Below are positions 7,456 through 15,430 of a DNA stretch of 64,000 nt, one piece after another (within the stretch, counting starts at the first letter, position 1; each line of letters opens with the position of its first letter). The position numbers were made by a program, and so were the translations under genes. Below the pieces are notes generated by a model. The model was not told the DNA's origin. It did no database searches and was given only the letters and a program-made list of their open reading frames with translations. Source of the DNA: Hippasteria phrygiana (Eukaryota > Echinodermata > Asteroidea > Valvatida > Goniasteridae); assembly GCA_037893225.1 (NCBI GenBank), contig JAZGUH010000141.1, positions 1-64,000 on the forward strand. The letters are read 5' to 3'.

Positions 7456-9198
7456 AATATCGTAAGCTAGATATCCAACACCAGCAACGGCCATTAAACC
7501 AACCACTAAAGCCGTTTTTTCTTGTTCGTGCGAGTCTGGCGGTGGCGTAGCTGCTCGCATAGGGTGTACGTCTGAGATTGGGGTTGGCGGTGTAGGGGTT
7601 GGTAACTCTAAATTCTCTAAATTCTCTAAATCGTCTAAATCGTCTAAATTCTGCTGGGATACTACACGACTCTCTTTTACGGGAGAGGGTGGCGTTGGTA
7701 ACGGATCTGGCGACGTCGCCAGGTCGTCTAAATCGTCTAAATCGTCTAAATTCTGCTGGGATACTACACGACTCTCTTTTACGGGGGAGGGTGGGGTTGG
7801 TGGCGTCGCCAGGTCGTCTAAATTCTGCTGGGATACTACACGACTCTCTTTTACGGGGGAGGGTGGCGGTGTAGGGGCAGGTACAACGTCTGAGTTTAAG
7901 TTGATGTTTAATCCTATCGATGCGTCGGGTGTAGCTATCTGTATATTATTATTATAACCTTGGTGAATACCGACTAAAAGCTCCATATTTGATGGCATCA
8001 AGTACAATCCAGGGCTAATCACAAAGTTCAACGAGCTTCTAGCGTACTGTAAAGAATTTTGAAATCTGGTTATAGAAGATTCCAAGTCCGTATGGCTGTT
8101 GATTATGTCTTCTACTATATTTTCAAATTGTCTTTGCGCATCTAATCCGGTACCTGCAGTTAGTATACTCGTTTTTGTTTGGGCTTGCGCACCGAGTATG
8201 GCGTACACGTACGTTCTAACGCTTTCGTTTATTTTTTCTATACCGGCATCGGTAAACGAGCTCTTCTGGCGTATAAAATTTCTAAAACCGAGTCGTACAA
8301 CGTCCGCGGATTGTCTGATATACGCGAGCGTAATTTTACTATAATGTTTCGCATCGCCCGACTCTACAAATCCCATGTAGGTGGCGCCGGGATTCATAGC
8401 TTCATAATCGTATTCCCACAATTTATTAGCCGTCACATAGTCACCCGTACTAGGGTCATATTCAGCCGAAACCTTGTAAAGCTTAATAGGGGTATAATTT
8501 TTACCGGGTACGGGTAAAGGTATATCTGGCGAGTACTTGTTTATTTTAAACAGGTAAGAATAAGCGGTACCTAATCCTCCAGAAGTTAAGTCTACGGTCT
8601 GTTTAAAACTCAAGTTTGGATCGACATTAAAATGTTGACAAATATCGCTATAAGCGCCTTTATCGATGCCGTTGTTTAGATCGTCGAATGTATTGTCGTT
8701 TGGAACTGGACATTTTAAAAAGTAAAGTATCTTTCTGATCGTGAAATATACGTGAAACTTGAATAAAGCCGATATTACGGGGTTTTTATGTAGTAACGAT
8801 TCTAGTCCTACTCCGCAACCAGAAGTCGCGCACCAAAATGCGAAGTTGAGTTGATTTTGATAAAACGTCATGGGGTCCGATGCGTAACGTTCGACCACTT
8901 CGTCGTGTTTTACGTCGGACATTTTATAAGCGCTAAATATATCCGTTAAATTAGAGATAAAAGAACTATTCCTATCGTTGGCGTTTACGATGATGCTAAG
9001 TTGGCTCAAGTGCATGTTCAATGGGGTACTCTCCTGGGTAATCGCTTCGTACTTATCGCTTATCGCTTCGTACTTGTTGCTAACGCTTTGTACTCGCGTA
9101 GCTACGCGAGTATCGTCTTGTTGATTCGCGATATCTAGAGCATTCTTTACCGTTCGTTTGTTGTCGTTTACAAGCGCCATAAGTTGAGCGAATTTCAT
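7444..9198 (-). CDS. Conserved large Polinton protein with repeated proline-rich C-terminus (584 residues)
   Basis: The N-terminal 400 residues contain a conserved Polinton block of unknown function (FWCATSGCGVGLESLLH, FHVYFTIRKILYFLKCPVP, and a KLWEYDYEAM region). Residues about 440-560 are low complexity: SPVKESRVVSQQNLDDL occurs three times, separated by LDDL runs and TPPSP linkers. The protein ends in a membrane segment (ALVVGLMAVAGVGYLAYDIL). The genomic copies of the repeat (about 7600-7880) are nearly identical, so array length has changed recently. Possibly a minor capsid or membrane protein. It is divergent from the paralogue trio, with 53 bases between starts. Confidence 0.85.
   Translation of the reverse strand: MKFAQLMALVNDNKRTVKNALDIANQQDDTRVATRVQSVSNKYEAISDKYEAITQESTPLNMHLSQLSIIVNANDRNSSFISNLTDIFSAYKMSDVKHDEVVERYASDPMTFYQNQLNFAFWCATSGCGVGLESLLHKNPVISALFKFHVYFTIRKILYFLKCPVPNDNTFDDLNNGIDKGAYSDICQHFNVDPNLSFKQTVDLTSGGLGTAYSYLFKINKYSPDIPLPVPGKNYTPIKLYKVSAEYDPSTGDYVTANKLWEYDYEAMNPGATYMGFVESGDAKHYSKITLAYIRQSADVVRLGFRNFIRQKSSFTDAGIEKINESVRTYVYAILGAQAQTKTSILTAGTGLDAQRQFENIVEDIINSHTDLESSITRFQNSLQYARSSLNFVISPGLYLMPSNMELLVGIHQGYNNNIQIATPDASIGLNINLNSDVVPAPTPPPSPVKESRVVSQQNLDDLATPPTPPSPVKESRVVSQQNLDDLDDLDDLATSPDPLPTPPSPVKESRVVSQQNLDDLDDLENLENLELPTPTPPTPISDVHPMRAATPPPDSHEQEKTALVVGLMAVAGVGYLAYDILRR
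7600..7880. repeat. Intragenic tandem repeats (three about 70-bp units, with nested 9-bp units)
   Basis: Three nearly identical units share CTGCTGGGATACTACACGAC, TCTTTTACGGG and GAGGGTGG, and encode the repeated SPVKESRVVSQQNLDDL. Between them are short runs of a 9-bp unit (TCTAAATCG) that encode extra LDD. The frame is kept in all of them. Confidence 0.85.
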
Positions 9199-9251
9199 TT
9201 TAATTTATAATAAACCAAATATTTTTTAAAGCTTATAAAAGCTTTATTAAA

Positions 9252-9950
9252 ATGGAATCGCACGTTTTTGAAATGTTTGATAATGAACAAACGTTTAGAT
9301 TGTCAAAACCTATAGATAACTCAAAGGGAGATTACATTATGAGTTTAACCAGCGCGATATTTACCGCGGGCTTCTACAACATGGCTAGTAATAGCGAAAT
9401 TAACTATTTTATACATCAAATCGATCCAAACACTGGTAAAAAAACGGGTAGTACGGATGGTAAAATTGATATTCCTGCTGGATTTTACGATATAGATTGG
9501 ATAGAAGAGAGACTCAGTAAATTAGTTTGGTTAGAAGTCTCCGTAGATAAACTTAATAAAAAAATATTTTTAAATGTAACGGAAGAAAATAACGATCTAC
9601 GCTTTGATAAAAACATTAAACAATTGTTGGGGATAACGGCCAAAAAGTTAGTTTTTGGTGTAGATTACGTAGGGCATTATAATACAATGCCCGTCGATGC
9701 AATTTTTTTACATTGCGATCAGTTATCTACGTCTAATAATTTCTATAACGGAGGGGGAACGCACTTGTTAGACGTTATACCGATAACGAAAAGAGACGAT
9801 ACGCTCGTAGAGCGTACAAGATTAACCGCTCGTAGACTCGTGGGTGATAAGATAAACCAACTTAGCTTTAGTATCAGAAGCCGAGACGGTGATTTAATCA
9901 ATAATCGAGGAGAAAAGATTAGTTTTAACTTGGCGATAGGTAAATTTTAA
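9252..9950 (+). CDS. Polinton structural-type protein, paralogue 1 of 3 (232 residues)
   Basis: It begins MESHVFEMFD, then FRLSKPIDNSKGDYIMSL. Later landmarks are IPAGFYDIDWIEERLSKL, HYNTMPVDAIFLHCDQLSTS, DLIPI-like LLDVIPI and LSFSIRSRDGDLI. This order (an LxKPIDxxGxW-like start, an IPxGxY-LxxxLN block, an LxxxCDxL block and a final IRDxDG block) matches a Polinton structural protein family I know from other invertebrates, probably a minor capsid or surface protein. No enzyme motif is seen. It heads a tandem set of three, with TTATAAAAGC upstream of the start. Confidence 0.7.
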   Translation: MESHVFEMFDNEQTFRLSKPIDNSKGDYIMSLTSAIFTAGFYNMASNSEINYFIHQIDPNTGKKTGSTDGKIDIPAGFYDIDWIEERLSKLVWLEVSVDKLNKKIFLNVTEENNDLRFDKNIKQLLGITAKKLVFGVDYVGHYNTMPVDAIFLHCDQLSTSNNFYNGGGTHLLDVIPITKRDDTLVERTRLTARRLVGDKINQLSFSIRSRDGDLINNRGEKISFNLAIGKF

Positions 9951-9982
9951 GCGATTTTTGAAGATTTTTTAGCTTAAATAAA

Positions 9983-10696
9983 ATGGAATCGCACGTTTTT
10001 GAAATGTTTGATAACGAACGAACGTTTAGACTGTCAAAACCTATAGATAACTCTAAGGGAGATTACTGCGTGAGTTTAAACAACGTGATATTTGACGTCG
10101 GTTTTTATACTATAACTCACCGTATGACTATAGGATGGGGAGTATTTAGCAGCAGTGGTGAAGTTGGGGGCGAAATGGTAATTCCGGCTGGAAATTATAC
10201 TATCGATGAGTTAGTAGCTGAACTTAATAAATTAACTTTTATTGCAGTTACTGTAGACAAGATTAATAAAAAAATTATGTTTAATGTCGGTATAGTATCA
10301 AAAAATAAAGGTATTACTATTGAGTTCGATCCACATGCTCGAAAAGCGTTTGGTGTATACCATACTTGGGACCCCGAAGTTGATGGTGAACTTGTAGGGC
10401 ATTATAATATAAATTACGTGAATACAATTTTTTTACATTGCAATCAGTTATCTACGTTTAATAATTTCTATAACGGAAAGCGTACAGACTTGTTAGACGT
10501 TATACCGATTATATATAAAAGCTCCGATTCAGATGTAATAGCTACTATCCAGAATAGAAGAAAAACTGTCATACCGCTCATAGTTGCTAAAATACCCGAA
10601 CTGAGTTTTTCTATCAGAGACCTCGACGGTGCTTTAATCGATAATTTAGACAAAAAGATTAGTTTTAACTTAGAGATAGGTAAAATAAAAATCTAA
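9983..10696 (+). CDS. Polinton structural-type protein, paralogue 2 of 3 (237 residues)
   Basis: The first 25 codons are almost identical at DNA level to paralogue 1 (MESHVFEMFDNERTFRLSKP). The middle has diverged strongly, while IPAGNYTIDELVAELNKL, IFLHCNQLSTFNNFYNGKR, DLLDVIPI and ELSFSIRDLDG are kept. It follows paralogue 1 by 32 bases; the gap ends in AATAAAATGG, where AATAAA could serve both as a poly(A) signal for the gene before and as start context for this one. Function as for paralogue 1: a likely particle protein with variable central loops. Confidence 0.7.
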   Translation: MESHVFEMFDNERTFRLSKPIDNSKGDYCVSLNNVIFDVGFYTITHRMTIGWGVFSSSGEVGGEMVIPAGNYTIDELVAELNKLTFIAVTVDKINKKIMFNVGIVSKNKGITIEFDPHARKAFGVYHTWDPEVDGELVGHYNINYVNTIFLHCNQLSTFNNFYNGKRTDLLDVIPIIYKSSDSDVIATIQNRRKTVIPLIVAKIPELSFSIRDLDGALIDNLDKKISFNLEIGKIKI

Positions 10697-10717
10697 ATAT
10701 TTTTTTGTTCTAATAAA

Positions 10718-11446
10718 ATGGAATCGCACGTTTTTGAAATGTTTGATGGTGAACGAACGTTTACTTTGTCAAAACCTATAGATAACTCTAAGGGAGATTA
10801 CTGCATGAGTTTAAACCACGCAATATTTACCGTCGGTTTTTATAATATAACTCAACGTATGACTTTAGCATGGGAAATTGATAACACCCGTGATCGCCGT
10901 GATAAAACTAGAGGTGAAATGGTAATTCCGGCTGGAAATTATACTATCGATGAGTTAGTAGCTGAACTTAATAAATTAACTTTTATTGCAGTTTCTGTAG
11001 ACAAGATTAATAAAAAAATTATGTTTAATGCCGGTATTATTAGTTCAGGTAGTGAGATTATCATTAATTTCGATGTATATACTCAAAAAGCGTTGGGTGT
11101 ACACCATTATTGGTACCCTAGTTCTGGTTTTGAACTTGTAGGGTATTATAATATGAATTACGTGAATACAATTTTTTTACATTGTAATCAGTTATCTACG
11201 TCTAATAATTTCTATAATGGAAAGCGTACAGACTTGTTATACATTATACCAATTATATATAAAAGCTCCGATTCAGATGTAATAGCTACTATCCAGAATA
11301 AAAGAAAAACTGTCATACCGCTCGTAGTTGCTAAAATACCCGAACTGAGTTTTTCTTTCAGAGACTGCGACGGCACTTTAATCGATAATAACCATAAGAC
11401 ATTTATTTTTCGAGTAGATATTTATCGATCGTCTTGTTCTGGCTAG
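10718..11446 (+). CDS. Polinton structural-type protein, paralogue 3 of 3 (242 residues)
   Basis: Close to paralogue 2 through most of its length (IPAGNYTIDELVAELNKL, NFYNGKRTDLL, SSDSDVIATIQN), so these two arose from the more recent duplication. After ELSFSFRDCDGTLIDN the C-terminus departs from the KISFNLEIGK pattern of the other two and ends in YRSSCSG, suggesting 3' sequence change beside the converging polymerase gene (6 bases between the two stops). AATAAAATGG again marks the start, 21 bases after paralogue 2. Confidence 0.68.
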   Translation: MESHVFEMFDGERTFTLSKPIDNSKGDYCMSLNHAIFTVGFYNITQRMTLAWEIDNTRDRRDKTRGEMVIPAGNYTIDELVAELNKLTFIAVSVDKINKKIMFNAGIISSGSEIIINFDVYTQKALGVHHYWYPSSGFELVGYYNMNYVNTIFLHCNQLSTSNNFYNGKRTDLLYIIPIIYKSSDSDVIATIQNKRKTVIPLVVAKIPELSFSFRDCDGTLIDNNHKTFIFRVDIYRSSCSG

Positions 11447-11452
11447 AATAGA

Positions 11453-14400
11453 CTAAAGGTTAGAACGATAACCATAAGCCAGAGTGTCTATACCATTAGG
11501 TAAAATATATCTCTTCGTATCTAAAGGATTTAAAGATTGCTTGACTTGAGACTCTGTGTATATCATGTGACGCTCAGTTCCAAAACGAATCATCTTGTTT
11601 GAATAGCATTCGTTAGATAAAACACAATTTTTATACTTTTCGTAAGATAGATCGTTGTTTATAACCACTCGGTTTACGCCTTTGGCCTTCTTTATAATAT
11701 CGTGTTCTCCGTATAAAATCGAGTACATCTTCGATCTGATGCAAGTAGCTTCGCTTATGACTTTTCCTCCGCATTCGTCCTTGAACTTACCGATAACTTT
11801 CTTGTTAGTATCGTCGTATAAAAAGTGGTCTTTCTCGTAGTTAGAAAAATCGTACAAGTCGGACTGTTTATCCATGTCGAGATAAACGTCTTTCGTATAG
11901 ATAATCAAAAGCAGAGAGTCCGTGTCTGTATACATCAATCTTACTTTATCACCATACGTCTTTTTTAATTGGTTGTAATAAAAGTCGTACATTAGAGTCT
12001 TCGATAAATCTAAGATACTAACGCCGCAATAGATGGGCTTATTTAAATACGTTTTCTTTTTGTACGATTCCACGAATGAGAGACCGCATTCTTTAAACGC
12101 TGTAGTAGACTTGTAACAAGGTTTAGAAACTATTTTTTCGTATTCCTTTACTTGATCGTTTCTCAGTAGCACACCATCTATTCTATTTCTGACATTTTCC
12201 ATCGTTTTTCCGAATACGGAATTATTCATTAATTTGAAAAAGTCTTTTTCGAAATCCGACTTTGCTTTCGTTCTGAGTTGCGTGTTTTTATCGATGTATG
12301 ATTTCATCCAAGGTTTTTGTTTAAATTGTAACGCCCGATGTACTTTAGTTAGTTTTAGGCCTAGCCTCAAACACTGTTTTAAATTGACGTAGTGCAATAC
12401 ATATTTTTCTTTGCGATATAGCGTACCGGTTAATTTTTTTACCTTAGCTGTGTCTCCTATATCACTCGCCAACTCTCGTTGATACTCCGATAACCATTCT
12501 TCAGGTATGATTATATTATCGGCGGCTAAAGGATAATCGTTGTGTAGATCGTGTAGTTCGGCTGGATATTCCAGGTCAACTTCGAACATATATCCCGTTG
12601 GAGCCTTATCTTTTAACGCCATGATACGATCGTGGGTAAATTGACTCGTATTGACCCATTTAAATCCACCGTAAGGTAGCGGTCGACTCATGGCCCATCC
12701 GTAGAGGTTGTTGGCGTCTAAATAGAGAATATACGAATCGGGTTTATCTTGATCGTAATCTTTCAAGTACTTATTGTTAGCCTTGGCATAGCGACATGAG
12801 CCGACGCTCGATATTCCTCCCCTTTTTGCTTTTTCAAAAAATATATGTTTATCTACATCGGTTAATAATTCTAATTCTATTTTAGTATGTCTCAGCAACG
12901 CGTCCCAACTTAATCCCGGTGCTGTGAAGTAGTTTGCTGGATCCAACTTGTAATTCATTCTACACATTTGCCTAAAATTCTCGAATACGCCGGCTAGTAA
13001 TAGAGTATCCGCGGTTACGTACAAGTCGTGGTATTCGCCCATGTTTTTTATGTTAAAGGTCCGCCATACTCGTTGCGCGCGCGAGTAGTCTTCATCCGTT
13101 ATATGTTTGTCTTTTAGAGCGCTGAAAAAATGGTGTTTAGCTGGCAGACTAGTTTCGCTAAATCGTTCAAAGCTGTCCATATACTCGTACGGATATACAC
13201 CCTTTTGTAATAAGAGGTCTGCGTTCTCTTCACCATAACGTTTCAGGAGTAGCCTAAAGGCGTCTCTCGGGCAAGACATTACCAATTTGTCGAGACCGCT
13301 AGACATAAAATGAAACGAGTCGATAAATCTATATTGTCCGATCGAAAATGAAATGTATTTTTCTGAATTTTTGGGTATACACCAGATATCTCGTTGATAC
13401 TTGGAAATACCCTGCATGATCAAGTGCGCGTCATAATTTTCTAAGTTGTGAAAGACGACCGGTATTTTCGTTTCGTTGGGTTTTACTCGTAATTTAAGAT
13501 TACAGTAAGCGTGCGCGGGTCCTCTGTACTTGCCAGTAGTGTGACAATGATCTCTTACTTTTCGAAATTTGTTAATTTTCTTTTGGCAAAACATACATTT
13601 TTGGTCGATGTATCCTTTTTCGTTTTTGTATGTGTATTCTTCCAGTTCTTCTTTACTTTTAGGTTCTACAGGTTCGCAGCACTTGCAATTACACGAGTAA
13701 TTTGGATAAATCGCTCTCTCGCAAATCCAGCACTCGTTAGAGTTTAGGTGTATCTTTTCTTCTTTCAGCGTATATATTATCGGCTTAATGCGAGCTAGTA
13801 ATTCATTAATCTTAGGTTCGAGTTCTTGCAACGAGGTTATAAAATTGTCTATAGCGCGTTGACCTCTATAAGTCTTTCGCTTGATCTGCTTGCCATCGCA
13901 TCTCACTACAACGTAAGAATAACCGCAGGCTCTATGTTCGTGAGTTTTACCCTCAGTCTCTTTTTCTGGTACTTCTGTAGCTACACTCATACTCGGTATC
14001 AAGATAGATTCAAAGTCAGCGTATATGACATAGGGTGCATCTTGTAAATTCTTAAAGTTTTTAAACATTAATTTGCTTTTGTCCAAGTATTTGTTCGCAT
14101 TTTCATGCGGCATTTTAACGGTAGATAAAGCAGAGTCTATTCCTTCGCAATCTTGTATGTGCCTGTCTAATTTCTCTTTCGAACTAAAATGCGTTAAACA
14201 TCTTAAGCAAAACAGTTTACGATGTTGACTATTGGTAACCCCATATAAGAATCTAGGTAAGTCACTTATCCAACAATAATGACCGTCATATAATAGCAAA
14301 CTGATAGTTTCTCTATCGTATGGTCTTTTAGATAAATATAGCGGATATATCAAGCCCCTTTTATCTTGTAGATGGGTTTTATTTTTGTTATCTTCGTCGT

Positions 14401-15415
14401 ATCCTAACACGTTTATACTTATATCGTTTTGTCTTTCTATTCTCGTTATCTGATTTATAGGTGTGGGGAAGTCTATGTCCTTAAAATTTAATCCATCATC
14501 GGTTTTATAAGTAGATGGATTATTTCCGCGAAATTGGTACTTTGGGTTTGTTGCTAATTGGTTTTTAACTCTATCGGTATATATACCTAGGGCGGCTCTT
14601 AAACACCATCTTATACACTCTTGATCTTCATTTTTGATGTTGACGGTTGCGTGTTTGTTAGCTACATACTCGGGTAGTTTTACGTAAGAAGCGCCTACCA
14701 GAGGTTTAACTCTGTTTATGTTTATGTAAAACGCGACTATTTTATCTATAGTCCAACCACTTCCTTTATTCGTAAATTTATCTATCTGAGATAATATCGT
14801 TTCATATTGTTTCCCGATGGTTGTAGCTATCTCGCTCTTGTTTAATACTCTATTTTGGTAACTAAAATGAACAGCGGTTTGTGTTTTAGTCTCAACACCT
14901 GATTTTTTTACATACTTTATTTTAATAGCGATCTGTAGTTTCATCGTTTTTATTTTTATTAATTCAGCTACTATTTTGTTTTTTATCATCGACGTATGGG
15001 TGTTGTAAAATTGCTCCGGATCGTCGGTAAACAAAATCGGAATCAGTTCCAAATTTCGATAACTGTTTTCAAATCTTCTAGTCTCTCTAAAGTCTGCTTC
15101 TCGAAAAGTATTTTTCTCCTTAAATCCTAGTATAGCTTCGATGTAGTCCTTTTTTATCGCTCGACCATTTCTACCCGTTGATACGACTCGTAAATTTTTA
15201 TCGCGCACGAGTTGCGCTAACGAAGCTTTAGATCGTATTCTCAAATTTTTATACTTCCCTTCTTCTCTTTTTATAGCTAGAATATAATCTCGCCTGATAT
15301 ACGTATTACGGCGTCCTGTTGGAGATCCTAAAGATAATTTATACTTATCGATATATCTTTTTAAAGATATTTTGTTCCATCGATTGTATCCTCGAATCAT
15401 GGGTTGTGTTTCCAT
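11453..15415 (-). CDS. POLB: Protein-primed DNA polymerase B
   Basis: About 1,320 residues from the ATG at 15413-15415. The frame is open five codons further, but that first codon is TTG, so I use the ATG (context AAAGATGG, with CTATAAA just upstream). A C2H2-type finger FCLRCLTHFSSKEKLDRHI (about 405) and a Cys/His block with DHCHTTGKYRGPAHAYC (about 640) precede or interrupt the exonuclease domain, which has YADFES (about 462) and FHNLENYDAH. Polymerase motifs are YLDANNLYGWAMS (motif A, about 897), KLMNNSVFGKTMENV (motif B, about 1060) and MYTDTDSLL (motif C, about 1160). It replicates the linear element from a protein primer. All catalytic motifs are intact. Confidence 0.96.
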   Translation of the reverse strand: METQPMIRGYNRWNKISLKRYIDKYKLSLGSPTGRRNTYIRRDYILAIKREEGKYKNLRIRSKASLAQLVRDKNLRVVSTGRNGRAIKKDYIEAILGFKEKNTFREADFRETRRFENSYRNLELIPILFTDDPEQFYNTHTSMIKNKIVAELIKIKTMKLQIAIKIKYVKKSGVETKTQTAVHFSYQNRVLNKSEIATTIGKQYETILSQIDKFTNKGSGWTIDKIVAFYININRVKPLVGASYVKLPEYVANKHATVNIKNEDQECIRWCLRAALGIYTDRVKNQLATNPKYQFRGNNPSTYKTDDGLNFKDIDFPTPINQITRIERQNDISINVLGYDEDNKNKTHLQDKRGLIYPLYLSKRPYDRETISLLLYDGHYCWISDLPRFLYGVTNSQHRKLFCLRCLTHFSSKEKLDRHIQDCEGIDSALSTVKMPHENANKYLDKSKLMFKNFKNLQDAPYVIYADFESILIPSMSVATEVPEKETEGKTHEHRACGYSYVVVRCDGKQIKRKTYRGQRAIDNFITSLQELEPKINELLARIKPIIYTLKEEKIHLNSNECWICERAIYPNYSCNCKCCEPVEPKSKEELEEYTYKNEKGYIDQKCMFCQKKINKFRKVRDHCHTTGKYRGPAHAYCNLKLRVKPNETKIPVVFHNLENYDAHLIMQGISKYQRDIWCIPKNSEKYISFSIGQYRFIDSFHFMSSGLDKLVMSCPRDAFRLLLKRYGEENADLLLQKGVYPYEYMDSFERFSETSLPAKHHFFSALKDKHITDEDYSRAQRVWRTFNIKNMGEYHDLYVTADTLLLAGVFENFRQMCRMNYKLDPANYFTAPGLSWDALLRHTKIELELLTDVDKHIFFEKAKRGGISSVGSCRYAKANNKYLKDYDQDKPDSYILYLDANNLYGWAMSRPLPYGGFKWVNTSQFTHDRIMALKDKAPTGYMFEVDLEYPAELHDLHNDYPLAADNIIIPEEWLSEYQRELASDIGDTAKVKKLTGTLYRKEKYVLHYVNLKQCLRLGLKLTKVHRALQFKQKPWMKSYIDKNTQLRTKAKSDFEKDFFKLMNNSVFGKTMENVRNRIDGVLLRNDQVKEYEKIVSKPCYKSTTAFKECGLSFVESYKKKTYLNKPIYCGVSILDLSKTLMYDFYYNQLKKTYGDKVRLMYTDTDSLLLIIYTKDVYLDMDKQSDLYDFSNYEKDHFLYDDTNKKVIGKFKDECGGKVISEATCIRSKMYSILYGEHDIIKKAKGVNRVVINNDLSYEKYKNCVLSNECYSNKMIRFGTERHMIYTESQVKQSLNPLDTKRYILPNGIDTLAYGYRSNL

Positions 15416-15430
15416 CTTTATAGTAGGCAA

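Larger units (their letters stand above)
1..15430. mobile_element. Polinton/Maverick (adintovirus-like) element, left end outside window
   Basis: About 15.4 kb carries the hallmark set of a Polinton: DNA polymerase B, RVE-type integrase, packaging ATPase, double jelly-roll capsid protein and several small Polinton-type proteins. Genes run in blocks: - strand from 199 to 6404, + strand integrase, - strand 584-residue protein, + strand paralogue trio, - strand polymerase. Convergent ends at 7444-7455 and 11446-11453 overlap or nearly touch, which is compact, virus-like packing. All frames are open. The right boundary lies after the polymerase start and before the hAT MITE at 15965; I could not define the terminal inverted repeat or the target duplication because the other end is not in the window. 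No Ulp1/adenain-like capsid protease is seen; it may lie to the left. Confidence 0.93.

Noticed and set aside
15413..15430. Polymerase start five codons upstream of the ATG
   Set aside because: The codon at 15428-15430 is TTG. In a eukaryotic host the ATG at 15413-15415, in a good context, is far more likely.
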